Positions 10,589 through 19,950 of a stretch of DNA of 64,000 nt are shown here, piece after piece; the stretch's first letter is position 1; each line of letters opens with the position of its first letter. Source of the DNA: Bailinhaonella thermotolerans. Its GTDB lineage: Bacteria; Actinomycetota; Actinomycetes; Streptosporangiales; Streptosporangiaceae. Below the pieces are notes generated by a model, which worked only from the letters and a program-made list of their open reading frames with translations, was not told where the DNA came from and searched no databases. The stretch is from NCBI RefSeq assembly GCF_003594875.1, contig NZ_QZEY01000008.1:264600-328599 (forward strand), given 5' to 3'. A program made the translations under genes and the position numbers.

Positions 10589-11572
10589 ATGACACAGCTC
10601 ACGCTCGCGCGCGCGATCAACGCCGGGCTCCGCCGCGCCATGGAGGAGGACCCGAAGGTCCTGGTCATGGGCGAGGACGTCGGCAAGCTCGGCGGCGTCT
10701 TCCGGGTCACCGACGGGCTCCAGAAGGACTTCGGCGAGGACCGGGTGATCGACACCCCGCTCGCCGAGTCGGGGATCGTCGGCACGGCCATCGGCCTGGC
10801 CCTGCGCGGGTTCCGCCCGGTGTGCGAGATCCAGTTCGACGGGTTCGTGTTCCCGGCGGCCGACCAGATCATCACGCAGCTCGCGAAGATGCCGATGCGC
10901 TCGCTCGGCGCGATCAGGCTGCCGATCGTCGTGCGCATCCCGTGCGGCGGCGGCATCGGCGCGGTCGAGCACCACAGCGAGTCCCCCGAGGCGTACTTCA
11001 CGCACACCGCCGGCCTGCGGGTCGTCGCCTGCGCGAACCCCGTGGACGCGTACACCATGCTCCAGCAGGCCATCCGCTCCGACGACCCGGTGATCTTCTT
11101 CGAGCCCAAGCGGCGCTACTGGGAGAAGGCCGAGGTCGACCTGGAGATGGACCTGGCGGCGGCCATGCCGTTCGACCGCGCCTCGGTCGTACGGCAGGGC
11201 TCCGACGTGACCCTCCTGGCGTACGGGCCGATGGTGAAGACCGCGCTGGAGGCGGCGGTCGCGGCCGAGGAGGACGGGCGGTCCGTCGAGGTCATCGACC
11301 TGCGCACGCTCTCCCCGCTCGACACGGCCACGATCTTCGATTCGGTGCGCAAGACCGGGCGCTGCGTGGTCGCGCACGAGGCGCCGGTGTACTCCGGTCT
11401 CGGCGGCGAGATCGCGGCCCGGGTCACCGAGGCGTGCTTCTACCACCTCGAGGCCCCGGTGCTGCGCGTCGGCGGCTTCTCCACGCCGTACCCGCCCTCC
11501 CGGCTGGAGGAGCACTACCTGCCCGACCTCGACCGCGTGCTGGACGCCGTGGACCGGACCTTCGCGTACTAG
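10589..11572 (+). CDS. 2-oxo acid dehydrogenase E1 component, beta subunit
   Basis: A 327-residue E1 beta subunit that completes the E1 active site. Typical segments are VMGEDVGKLGGVFRVT, DTPLAESGIVGTAIGLA, the transketolase central-domain stretch ending in HHSESPEAYF, and the C-terminal VAHEAPVYSGLGGEIAA. ATG 10589 is chosen. GTG 10583, which would overlap the alpha stop by 4 nt (GTGA), is also possible because GGAGGAGGTG at 10571-10580 can serve either. It is translationally coupled to E1 alpha and followed after 12 nt by E2. The complex type (branched-chain or pyruvate) is as discussed for E1 alpha. Confidence 0.88.
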   Translation: MTQLTLARAINAGLRRAMEEDPKVLVMGEDVGKLGGVFRVTDGLQKDFGEDRVIDTPLAESGIVGTAIGLALRGFRPVCEIQFDGFVFPAADQIITQLAKMPMRSLGAIRLPIVVRIPCGGGIGAVEHHSESPEAYFTHTAGLRVVACANPVDAYTMLQQAIRSDDPVIFFEPKRRYWEKAEVDLEMDLAAAMPFDRASVVRQGSDVTLLAYGPMVKTALEAAVAAEEDGRSVEVIDLRTLSPLDTATIFDSVRKTGRCVVAHEAPVYSGLGGEIAARVTEACFYHLEAPVLRVGGFSTPYPPSRLEEHYLPDLDRVLDAVDRTFAY

Positions 11573-11584
11573 AGGAGCGAGTCA

Positions 11585-13072
11585 GTGATCAAGGAGTTCA
11601 AGCTCCCCGACGTCGGCGAGGGCCTGACCGAGGCCGAGATCGTCAAGTGGCACGTGCAGCCCGGCGACCGGGTCGAGGTCAACCAGACGATCGTGGAGAT
11701 CGAGACCGCCAAGGCCATGGTCGAGCTGCCCTGCCCGTTCGAGGGCGTGGTGTCGGCGCTGCACGTCGGCGAGGGCACGACGGTGGACGTCGGCACGCCG
11801 ATCATCGCGGTGGACACCTCCGGCGACGGCTCCGCCGCCGTGGCCGCCCCGGCCTCCGAGCCGCCCGCCCAGGCGGCCGCGCTCAAGGACGACATGGTGC
11901 CGTCCCCGCCCGCCGAGGGCGCGATCGAGCCCGGCATGCACGGGAGCCCCGCGCCGAAGGCCAAGGAGGAGCGCCAGCCCGTCCTGGTCGGCTACGGCGT
12001 CAAGATGACCAGCGCCAAGCGCCGCCCGCGCAAGGCCCCCGCCGGTTCGCAGCCCTCCGCGAGCGCGGCGGCGCAGGCCCCCGCGCAGGCCGCTCCCTCG
12101 CAACCGGCCCCCGCGCCGGCGGAGCCCGCGCGGCCCGCCCCGGCGCCCGCGCGGCAGCCCGCTCAGGCCGTACCCGCTCAGGCTCCCGCGGCGGGGGCGG
12201 GCCGGGTGGCGGTGCTGGCCAAGCCGCCGGTGCGCAAGCTCGCCAAGGACCTCGGCGTGGACCTGTCGGCGATCACCGGCACGGGCCCGGGCGGGAGCAT
12301 CACCCGCGAGGACGTGCACGCCGCCGCCGGAGGTCAGGCCACGGCCCCCGCGGGGCAGCCGCGCGTGGCGGCGGAGGCCCGCGAGGAGCGCATCCCGATC
12401 AAGGGGGTGCGCAAGCACACGGCCGCCGCGATGGTCTCCTCGGCGTTCACCGCGCCGCACGTCACCGAGTTCCTCCAGGTGGACGTGACGGAGACGATGG
12501 CGGCCGTACGGCGGCTGCGCGCGATGCCCGACTTCGAGGGCGTCAAGGTGTCGCCGCTGCTGCTGGTCGCCAAGGCGCTGCTGGTCGCGGCCCGCAAGCA
12601 CCCCATGATCAACTCGTCGTGGGAAGAGCCGGACATCGTCGTCAAGCACTACGTGAACCTGGGCATCGCGGCGGCGACCGACCGCGGCCTGGTCGTCCCC
12701 AACATCAAGGACGCCCACACGCTGTCCCTGCCCGACCTGGCCCGGGCGATCACCGCCCTCACCGAGACGGCCCGCGCGGGCCGCACCCAGCCCGCCGACA
12801 TGAGCGGCGGCACCATCACGATCACCAACGTCGGCGTCTTCGGCGTGGACACCGGCACGCCCATCCTCAACCCCGGCGAGTCCGCCATCTTGGCCATCGG
12901 CCAGATCCGCGACATGCCCTGGGTCGTGGACGGCGAGCTCGCGGTCCGCAAGGTGACCACCCTCGCCCTGTCCTTCGACCACCGCGTCGTGGACGGGGAA
13001 CTCGGCTCCTACGTCCTCCGCGACGTCGGCGCCATGCTGGAGGACCCCCTCCGCATGCTCGCCTGGTCCTGA
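11585..13072 (+). CDS. Dihydrolipoamide acyltransferase (E2) of the 2-oxo acid dehydrogenase complex
   Basis: A 495-residue E2 core protein that transfers the acyl group to CoA. A single lipoyl domain covers residues 1-80 with lipoyl-lysine Lys43 in IETAKAMVE. Ala/Pro-rich linkers follow. The peripheral-subunit-binding domain is around residues 217-252 (VRKLAKDLGVDL, GTGPGGSITREDV). The C-terminal catalytic domain has the DHRVVDG active-site motif. One lipoyl domain is usual for branched-chain E2, whereas many PDH E2 proteins carry more. GTG 11585 follows AGAGGAGCGA. No E3 gene is in the window; E3 is normally encoded elsewhere. Confidence 0.92.
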   Translation: MIKEFKLPDVGEGLTEAEIVKWHVQPGDRVEVNQTIVEIETAKAMVELPCPFEGVVSALHVGEGTTVDVGTPIIAVDTSGDGSAAVAAPASEPPAQAAALKDDMVPSPPAEGAIEPGMHGSPAPKAKEERQPVLVGYGVKMTSAKRRPRKAPAGSQPSASAAAQAPAQAAPSQPAPAPAEPARPAPAPARQPAQAVPAQAPAAGAGRVAVLAKPPVRKLAKDLGVDLSAITGTGPGGSITREDVHAAAGGQATAPAGQPRVAAEAREERIPIKGVRKHTAAAMVSSAFTAPHVTEFLQVDVTETMAAVRRLRAMPDFEGVKVSPLLLVAKALLVAARKHPMINSSWEEPDIVVKHYVNLGIAAATDRGLVVPNIKDAHTLSLPDLARAITALTETARAGRTQPADMSGGTITITNVGVFGVDTGTPILNPGESAILAIGQIRDMPWVVDGELAVRKVTTLALSFDHRVVDGELGSYVLRDVGAMLEDPLRMLAWS

Positions 13073-13250
13073 CGGACACCGGAGGAGCCCGGTCCTGACG
13101 GGCGTCTGAGGAGGGGACGGGGAGAGGGAGCCCCGTCCCCTTCCGCCGCGGGTCCCTGGCCGGATCTCCGCGCGGGATCGATAATCGGTGCGGGGGTGCC
13201 GCGCCGGGCGCACGGCCCGGCGCGGGAGTGGCCTACCTGCGGAGGGCGGC

Positions 13251-15329
13251 TTGGCCCGATCCGATCCCATCCGGCCCGACGTGGCGCGGCGTGAGGCCGC
13301 GGCCCGCGGGCGGAGCTCGCGCGAGCCGTACCCGCAGAGCCGCGCGGACGGGTACCTCCCGCCGGCCAGGCAGCCGGTGCGGGCCGTGGTGTGGGCGATC
13401 CACCTGGCCGTGCCGCTGCTGGGGCTGTGGCTGCTGCTGGCCAACCCGGAGCGGCTGGACGTGCCCTGGGCGCACGCGGGCGCGCACTTCTGGCTGGTGC
13501 TGACCGTGGCGGCGGTGAACGTCGCCGTCGGGGCGCTGATGAGCGAGGCGGCGGCGCAGCGGGAGGACGCCCGGCTGTTCCTGGTCTCGCTGGTGTTCCT
13601 GCTCACCGCCGGGTTCTTCCTGCTGCACGCGCTGGCCACGCCGGGGGTCCTCGTGCCGGGGGGCAACGCCGGGTTCGACATCGCGCAGCCGACCGGGCTG
13701 GCGCTGGGGTCGGTGCTGGCGTTCGTGTCGTCGCTGCCGCTGGGCCCCTGGGTGCTGCGGTACCGCAGGTGGCTGCGGGGCGGGCTGGTCGGGCTGCTCG
13801 TGGCGTGGGCGGCGTGGTCGCTGGCGCTGCTGCCGCCGCTGGACCGGCCCATCGGGGAGGGCGGGCGGGCGATGCTCGCGCTGGGCGTCGTCAGCGTGGT
13901 GTTCTACGCGGCGGCGGCCTTCCGGTACCACCTGATGCACCGCCGCCGCCCCGCGGCCATGCTGATCAGCATCGTCACCGCGTTCGCGCTGCTGGCCGAG
14001 GCGATGGCGGCGGCCGTGCTCGGGCGGAACTGGCACCTGTCGTGGTGGCTGTGGCACCTCCTGCTCGTGTTCGCGTTCGGGTTCGTGGCCTACAGCGCGT
14101 ACATCAAGTTCCGCCGCGAGGGCTCCACGGCCGGGATCTTCGACGCGATCGCGCTCGGCGGCACGGCGCGGCGCGTCCGGGCGCAGTACGCCCAGGCGCT
14201 GGAGGAGCTGGTGCTGCGGCTGCGGCGCGGCGAGGACACCGGCGTGCTGCCCCGGCTCGCGGGGGCGTTCGGGCTCACCGAGGGGCAGGCGGCGGTGCTG
14301 GGCCGGGCCGGGCGGGCGCTGGCCACCGAGCGCGAGGTGTCCGAGCGGCTGGCGGCGCTGGTGGACATCGGGCGGCAGGCCCGGGTGGGGCTGTCCGAGG
14401 GCGAGTTCGTGACCCGCATGCTGGACCGGGTACGGCAGGCGTTCGGCGACGTGCGGATCGGGCTCGTGTCCGGGGGCCGGCTCCGGATCGGCGCCGACAC
14501 CTACACCACGGGCGAGCTGGCCCGGCCGGTGATCCGCGGCGGCTACGTCGTGCACCCGCTGACCGTGAAGGGGGAGCCCGCGGGCGCGCTGGAGGTGCCG
14601 GTCTCGCGGACGGCGCAGGACGAGGCGCTGGCGGCGATGCTGGCCAGCCAGTTGTCGATCGCGCTGGAGAACGCCCGGCTCTACCGCGAGCTGGAGACGC
14701 TGTTCCGGCAGTACATGTCCCCCGACGTGGCCGCCAAGCTGCTCGCCGACCCCGACCAGGCGGCGCTGGGCGGCTCGCTCAAGGAGGTCACGGCGCTGTT
14801 CGCGGACCTGCGCGGGTTCACGACGTTCTCCGAGCGGGTGGAGCCGGGCGAGATCGTGGACATGCTGAACGCCTACCACACGGCCGCCGTGCCGTGCGTG
14901 CTGCGCAACGGCGGCACGATCGTGCAGTTCGTGGGCGACGCGCTGCTGGCGCTGTTCAACGCCCCCGCCGACCAGGAGCACCACGCGCGGCACGCCGTAC
15001 GGGCCGCGCTGGAGATGCAGCGCGCGGTGGACCGGATCGCGCGCGGGCGGGCCGACTGGCCGAGGTTTCGGGTCGGGGTGAACACCGGGCCCGCGCTCGT
15101 CGGCAACATCGGCAGCCCGGAGCTGCGCGGCTTCAACGCGATGGGCGACGCGGTGAACGTGGCGGCCCGGCTCCAGGGGCTCGCCGAGCCCGGCCAGGTG
15201 GTCATCGGCGAGGCCACCCGCGCGGCGCTGGGCCGGGCCGCCGAGGTCACGCCGCTCGGGGACCTGAATCTCAAGGGCAAGACCCGGCCGGTCAGGGCGT
15301 ACGTCCTGACCGCGCGGGCCGACATCTGA
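13251..15329 (+). CDS. Membrane-bound class III adenylate/guanylate cyclase
   Basis: 692 residues from TTG 13251, chosen because GGAGG lies 5 nt before it (13241-13245); GTG 13188 is the longer alternative. The N-terminal half has about six membrane segments (residues 40-270), followed by a soluble GAF-like region (about 340-470) and a helical linker. The C-terminal class III cyclase domain has LFADLRGFT (metal Asp) and FVGDALLALFN (second metal Asp), then the LKGKTRPVRAY end typical of these enzymes. Both metal-binding aspartates are present, so it should be active. The next gene, 26 nt on, is a CRP-type cNMP receptor, which suggests a cAMP signalling pair. The ligand sensed by the membrane part is unknown. 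Confidence 0.87.
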   Translation: MARSDPIRPDVARREAAARGRSSREPYPQSRADGYLPPARQPVRAVVWAIHLAVPLLGLWLLLANPERLDVPWAHAGAHFWLVLTVAAVNVAVGALMSEAAAQREDARLFLVSLVFLLTAGFFLLHALATPGVLVPGGNAGFDIAQPTGLALGSVLAFVSSLPLGPWVLRYRRWLRGGLVGLLVAWAAWSLALLPPLDRPIGEGGRAMLALGVVSVVFYAAAAFRYHLMHRRRPAAMLISIVTAFALLAEAMAAAVLGRNWHLSWWLWHLLLVFAFGFVAYSAYIKFRREGSTAGIFDAIALGGTARRVRAQYAQALEELVLRLRRGEDTGVLPRLAGAFGLTEGQAAVLGRAGRALATEREVSERLAALVDIGRQARVGLSEGEFVTRMLDRVRQAFGDVRIGLVSGGRLRIGADTYTTGELARPVIRGGYVVHPLTVKGEPAGALEVPVSRTAQDEALAAMLASQLSIALENARLYRELETLFRQYMSPDVAAKLLADPDQAALGGSLKEVTALFADLRGFTTFSERVEPGEIVDMLNAYHTAAVPCVLRNGGTIVQFVGDALLALFNAPADQEHHARHAVRAALEMQRAVDRIARGRADWPRFRVGVNTGPALVGNIGSPELRGFNAMGDAVNVAARLQGLAEPGQVVIGEATRAALGRAAEVTPLGDLNLKGKTRPVRAYVLTARADI

Positions 15330-15355
15330 CGACCGGGCACCGACAGGAGACGCGT

Positions 15356-16060
15356 ATGACAGCCCGCCCGCCCGGCCCCGGCACGCTTCCCGAGGAGGGC
15401 GGCGACGTGGAGTTCCTCGACGAGCTGACCCCCGGCGAACGGGACGAGCTGGTCCGCTGCGGCAGGAGGCGCCGGTGGGAGCGCGGGGCCACGCTGATGA
15501 GCGAGGGCGACCGGGCCGAATGGGTGCTCATCCTGACCTCGGGCCGGATCAAGTGCTCCTCCCACACCGAGGCCGGCGGCGAGGTCATCCTCGCGGTCCG
15601 CGGCCCCGGGTCGCTCATCGGGGAGCTGTCCTCGATCGACGGCGAGCCCCGCTCGGCGACGGTGACCGCGCTGGAGCCGGTGGAGGGGGTGGTCGTCCCG
15701 TTCGCGGAGTTCTCGGCGTTCCTGCGGGACCACGGGCGGGTGGCGCTGCTGCTCATCCGCATCGTGACCGGGAAGCTGCGGGACGCGGACCGCAAGCGCA
15801 TCGAGTTCGGCGCGTTCGACACGACGGGCCGGGTCGCCACCCGCCTGCTGGAGCTGGCCGAGCGGTACGGCGAGCCCGTGCCGGGCGGCGTCCGCGTGGC
15901 GCTGCCCCTGTCGCAGGACGAGCTCGCGGGCTGGACCGGCTCGTCCCGCGAGGCCGTCAGCAAGGCCCTGCGCGGCCTGCGCGAACGCGGCCTCATCGAG
16001 ACCGGCCGCCGCCGCGTCGTCATCCACGACCTGGAGGGCCTGCGCCGCCGCGCCCGCTGA
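15356..16060 (+). CDS. CRP/FNR-family cyclic-nucleotide-responsive regulator
   Basis: A 234-residue transcription regulator. The N-terminal cNMP-binding roll carries the phosphate-binding cassette GELSSIDGEPRSATV, which has the Glu, Arg and Ser expected for cAMP binding. The C-terminal winged helix includes LSQDELAGWTGSSREAVSK and LRERGLIE. It has no FNR-type cysteine cluster. ATG 15356 follows CAGGAGA. It directly follows the class III cyclase, so it may be the receptor of that enzyme's product. Target sites were not identified. Confidence 0.9.
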   Translation: MTARPPGPGTLPEEGGDVEFLDELTPGERDELVRCGRRRRWERGATLMSEGDRAEWVLILTSGRIKCSSHTEAGGEVILAVRGPGSLIGELSSIDGEPRSATVTALEPVEGVVVPFAEFSAFLRDHGRVALLLIRIVTGKLRDADRKRIEFGAFDTTGRVATRLLELAERYGEPVPGGVRVALPLSQDELAGWTGSSREAVSKALRGLRERGLIETGRRRVVIHDLEGLRRRAR

Positions 16061-16119
16061 CCGGCACGGCGGTTCGCGCTCCCCGGGGTAGGGGACAAAG
16101 CGGGCGTACGCCGTACGTC

Positions 16120-17604
16120 ATGATGGAGGACATGGTCGCCGCCCCCCAAGCGACCTCGCCGCAGGACGCGCCCGGGACGCCGGAGTACGCCGCCCGGATG
16201 CGCTACGCGTGGCGGGTCTGCTCCGTGACGAGCCTCGGGCTGATCCTGATCGGGGTCAACGGCAGCACGCTCAACGTCGCCCTGCCCGAGGTGGTGCGCC
16301 ACTTCGACGCCGGGCCGTTCGCGGCGAGCTGGATCCTGCTGTCGTTCCTGCTGGTCAACACCGCGTCGCTGGTGTTCTTCGCGCGGATCGCGGACCTGTT
16401 CGGGCGGCGCGAGACGTACCTGCTGGGATTCGCGGTCTTCACCCTGGCCGCGCTGCTCTCGGGGTTCGCGCCGAACGTGTGGGTGCTGATCGCGCTGCGG
16501 GCGGTCCAGGCCCTCGGCGCGTCGATGATCCTGGCCAACGGCACGGTCATCATCACGGGCGCGTTCCCGCCGGACCGGCTGAGCGAGGGCATGGGCGTCT
16601 ACATGGGCACGCTCTCCGTGGCCCAGCTCGCCGGCCCGACCGTCGGCGGCCTGATCGCCGACACCCTCGGCTGGCGCGGCGTCTTCTGGTTCAACGTGCC
16701 GTTCGGCCTGGCCGCGCTGGTCTGGGGGCTGATCGTGCTCCGGCGTGTGCCCCGGCGCGAGCGCGAGCCCGTGGACGCCCTCGGCAACCTGCTGATCTTC
16801 GTGGCGCTGAGCGGCGCGCTGGTCTCGCTCTCCGAGGCGGGCTCCGGCGGCGTCGGCCCGCTCGTGATCGGGGGCGCGGCGGCGTTCGCGGTCCTGCTGC
16901 CCGTGCTGCTCCTCGTCGAGCGGCGGGCCGCCAACCCGGTCCTGGACCTGCGCCTGTTCGGGGAGCGCTCGCTGGCGTTCGCCAACCTGGCCTCGTTCTG
17001 CAACGCGCTGGCCAGGTCGGCCGTGGTGCTGCTGCTGGCGCTCTACTTCCAGGCGGTGCGCGGCATGAACGCCTTCGAGGCCGCCCTCGCCGTCCTCCCC
17101 ACCGCCGTCGGCATGGCGATCGCGTCCCCCGTCGCGGGCCGCCTGGGCCGCCGGGTCCGCCCGCACGCCCTGGCCGTCGCCGGCGCCTCCCTGTCGGCCG
17201 CGGGCCTGCTCGTCCTCCTCGTCTCCGCCGGGCCGCGCACGCCGTACGCGGTCCTGGCCGCCGGCCTCTTCCTGGCCGGGTGCGGCAGCGGCGCGTTCCT
17301 CACCGGCAACACGACGCAGGTCATGAGCGAGCTCCCGGCCGACCGCCTGGGCGTGGTCAACGGCTTCCGCGTCATGGTCATGAACGTGGGGATCGTGCTG
17401 AGCGTCGCGCTCACCCTGAGCCTGCTGACCAGCGCCCTGACCGGCCGGGACAAGGCCCTCGTCTACGCCGGGACCCTCTCCCGGCTCTCCCCCGAGGCCG
17501 TCGAGGGCCTCGTCACCGGCTACCAGCGCGCCCTGGCCGCTCTGGCCGCCGTGGCCCTCGCCGCCATCGTCAGCGCCGCCCTGGCCCGCTCCAGGCGCTC
17601 CTGA
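16120..17604 (+). CDS. MFS drug:H+ antiporter, DHA2 (14-TM) family
   Basis: A 494-residue transporter with about 14 hydrophobic helices, the NGSTLNVALPEVVRHF start region, an RIADLFGRRETYLLGF motif A after TM2, and an LAGPTVGGLIADTLGWRGVFWFNVP motif C region described here in pieces (LAGPTVGGLIAD, GWRGVFWFNVP). These are hallmarks of EmrB/QacA-type multidrug exporters; the substrate is unknown. Start choice is uncertain: ATG at 16120, 16123 or 16132 are all in frame, and GGAGGA sits between them. It follows the CRP gene by 59 nt, so it may share its transcript or be its target. It ends before a strong hairpin. Confidence 0.85.
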   Translation: MMEDMVAAPQATSPQDAPGTPEYAARMRYAWRVCSVTSLGLILIGVNGSTLNVALPEVVRHFDAGPFAASWILLSFLLVNTASLVFFARIADLFGRRETYLLGFAVFTLAALLSGFAPNVWVLIALRAVQALGASMILANGTVIITGAFPPDRLSEGMGVYMGTLSVAQLAGPTVGGLIADTLGWRGVFWFNVPFGLAALVWGLIVLRRVPRREREPVDALGNLLIFVALSGALVSLSEAGSGGVGPLVIGGAAAFAVLLPVLLLVERRAANPVLDLRLFGERSLAFANLASFCNALARSAVVLLLALYFQAVRGMNAFEAALAVLPTAVGMAIASPVAGRLGRRVRPHALAVAGASLSAAGLLVLLVSAGPRTPYAVLAAGLFLAGCGSGAFLTGNTTQVMSELPADRLGVVNGFRVMVMNVGIVLSVALTLSLLTSALTGRDKALVYAGTLSRLSPEAVEGLVTGYQRALAALAAVALAAIVSAALARSRRS

Positions 17605-17664
17605 TCCCTCCGCCGTGCCCGCCTCGTACGGCCCCGCCCCGCGCGGTTCCCGGGAACGGCGCGG

Positions 17665-17703
17665 CCCCCCGCCGCTCTCCTTCGTGCCGGGAGCGGCGGG
17701 GGG
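17665..17703. terminator. Bidirectional terminator between MFS gene and phoX-like gene
   Basis: CCCCCCGCCGCTC (17665-17677) pairs perfectly over 13 bp with 17691-17703, with a 13-nt loop. It lies between two convergent stops, in the position expected for a shared intrinsic terminator. Confidence 0.8.
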
Positions 17704-17770
17704 TCGGCGGGCGCGTGGCCGTACCGGCCCGGAGGCGGGAGCCGGGCCGTACGGCGCGACGGGCCCGGGC

Positions 17771-19837
17771 TCAGGCGCCGATGTGGCGGCCGTGCTTGTG
17801 CCAGGCGACCACGACCGAGGGCCGGGGCTGGGAGGAGCCGCCGTCGGGCCAGTGGCTGGAGGGCGTGTCGGGGCTGGCGCCGTCGGTCTCGCCCGGGTGC
17901 TGGACGGCGACGAAGGCGCTGCGGCCGTCCGCGGTGATGAGCGGGCCGCAGGTCTCGGCGCCCACCGGGACCGTGAGGAACTGGCGGACGTGACCCCGGT
18001 CGCGGCCCCGCACGGGCATCGCGAACAGGCCGTCGTTCTTCTTCAGCGCGTTGCCGTCCGTGGAGATCCACAGGTTGCCCCGCGGGTCGAACGCCAGGTT
18101 GTCCGGGCAGGAGATCGGCGAGACCTTCGTCTTGTCGAAGCCCGCGAAGTACGTCGAGGGGTCGGCCGGGTCGCCGCAGACCAGGGGGATGCTCCAGGCG
18201 AAGCGGGTGGACCCCGCGTCGTTGCCCGCCTCCAGGATCTCCAGGACGTGGCCGTGCTTGTTGGCCGCCCGCGGGTTCGCCTCGTCCACCTGCGCAGCCG
18301 TGCGCGAGGAGTTGTTGGTGAGGGCGACGTAGACCGCGCCGGTGACGGGGTTGCGCTCGATGTCCTCGGGGCGGTCCATCTTGGTCGCGCCCGCCTTGTC
18401 GGCCGCGAGGCGGGTGTGGACGAGGACCTCGGCCGCGGTCATGCCCTCGACGTGGCTCTTGTCGCCGGTGACCAGCGGGATCCAGACGCCGGAGCCGTCG
18501 AACGCGCCGTCCGAGGGCGGCTTGCCGGTGCCGTCGATCTCGGCGGCGGGGCTGTCGCCGGTCAGCTTCGCGACGTAGAGCGTGCCCTCGTCCAGCAGCG
18601 TCCGGTTGTGGCGGTCGTCGCCGGGACGGAAGCGGCCCTTGGACACGAACTTGTACATGTAGTCGAAGCGCTCGTCGTCGCCCATGTAGACGACCACGCG
18701 GCCGTCGCGGGCGAGCGAGGTGTTGGCGGCCTCGTGCTTGAACCGGCCCAGCGCCGTGCGCTTGATCGGCGTGGAGTCCGGGTCGAACGGGTCGATCTCC
18801 ACGATCCAGCCGAACCGGTGCGCCTCGTGCGGGTGCCTGCCGAGGTCGAAGCGCTCGTCCACGCGGTCGAACCGGCGGTTGCCGCTGTCGTACGGCTTCG
18901 AGACGTCGATGCCGTAGCGCTTGAGGGACGGCTTCAGCGCCTCGGGGGCCTTGTCGGCGCCCACGAAGTACTGGTTGAAGTTCTCCTCGGCGGTGAGCAC
19001 GGTCCCCCACGGGGTGGTGCCGCCGGCGCAGTTGTTGAGCATGCCGAGCACCCGCGTGCCGGTCGGGTCCGCCGCCGTCTTCAGCAGGTCGCTGCCCGCC
19101 GCGGGGCCGGTGAACCGCATCGGGGTCTCGGCGGTGATCCGGCGGTTGTAGCGGCGGCGGCCCTCGGTGACGAGCTTCCACCGGCCGGTGCCGCCCACGC
19201 GCGCGATCTCCACGACGGAGCCGCCGTGCGCGGCCATGCCGATCTTGATCTGCTCGATCGTGGCGTTCGTCCCGCCCTTGTAGCCGCGGAACATGAGCTG
19301 CTCGTCGCTGTACTCGTGGTTCACCCACAGCAGCGCCCGGTCCCGGCCGAGCGGGTGGAACGACACGAAGTCGCAGTTGTACCCGAACTGCGCGGCCTGC
19401 GCGGCGGCCGTCTGCCGCTCGAAGTCGAAGGCGGGCGCGTCCGGCAGCACCGGGTCGCCCCAGCGCACCACGACCGCGTGGTCGTACCCCTCGGCCACCG
19501 TGACCCGGTCCTCGGTGTTCGGCGCGACCGGCTCGAAGGTCAGCCGCCCGCCGATGCCCGGCCCCTCCCCGGGCTGCCGGGGCAGGTCCGGGTTCGCGTA
19601 CGCCGTGCCGGCCAGGGACGCCCCGGCGCCCACGACGAGGGCTCCGAGCGCGCCCGCCCGCAGGGCGCCCCGGCGGGACAGGGCCTTGGCGGCGATGTCG
19701 CCGAAGTAGGCGTTCTCGCTCGTGTTCGGCACGTCGTGGTCACAGGCGTTGCCACAGCGGAACTGGCAGGTCAGCGCGCTGCGCCCGGAATGCTGGGTCA
19801 GCAGCGGGAGCAGTCTGCGGGCGGGGGGATTCGGCAC
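17771..19837 (-). CDS. PhoX-family alkaline phosphatase (DUF839), Tat-exported
   Basis: 688 residues. A twin-arginine signal (SRRGALRAGALGALVVG, Arg55-Arg56) follows an N-terminal extension with CQFRCGNACDH (Cys24, Cys28, Cys32), a feature of actinobacterial PhoX-like proteins. The body has DUF839 beta-propeller segments such as YNCDFVSFHPLG, LLWVNHEYSDEQ and GTVLTAEENFNQYF. PhoX enzymes hydrolyse phosphate monoesters outside the cell using iron and calcium. GTG 19837 follows GGAGGATCG. It is divergent from the sterol-carrier-like gene. No PHO box was recognised. Secretion through Tat is expected; the substrate is inferred from family. Confidence 0.88.
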   Translation of the reverse strand: MPNPPARRLLPLLTQHSGRSALTCQFRCGNACDHDVPNTSENAYFGDIAAKALSRRGALRAGALGALVVGAGASLAGTAYANPDLPRQPGEGPGIGGRLTFEPVAPNTEDRVTVAEGYDHAVVVRWGDPVLPDAPAFDFERQTAAAQAAQFGYNCDFVSFHPLGRDRALLWVNHEYSDEQLMFRGYKGGTNATIEQIKIGMAAHGGSVVEIARVGGTGRWKLVTEGRRRYNRRITAETPMRFTGPAAGSDLLKTAADPTGTRVLGMLNNCAGGTTPWGTVLTAEENFNQYFVGADKAPEALKPSLKRYGIDVSKPYDSGNRRFDRVDERFDLGRHPHEAHRFGWIVEIDPFDPDSTPIKRTALGRFKHEAANTSLARDGRVVVYMGDDERFDYMYKFVSKGRFRPGDDRHNRTLLDEGTLYVAKLTGDSPAAEIDGTGKPPSDGAFDGSGVWIPLVTGDKSHVEGMTAAEVLVHTRLAADKAGATKMDRPEDIERNPVTGAVYVALTNNSSRTAAQVDEANPRAANKHGHVLEILEAGNDAGSTRFAWSIPLVCGDPADPSTYFAGFDKTKVSPISCPDNLAFDPRGNLWISTDGNALKKNDGLFAMPVRGRDRGHVRQFLTVPVGAETCGPLITADGRSAFVAVQHPGETDGASPDTPSSHWPDGGSSQPRPSVVVAWHKHGRHIGA

Positions 19838-19950
19838 CGATCCTCCAGGTTTGGCGCTTTTGGTACGGCCGGGAGGCTACGGATCGCGCCGTAACCGGAG
19901 GTGAACACGGCTCGCCGGGCAGATGAACCTCTCCCGCCGGGGATGGTGGA

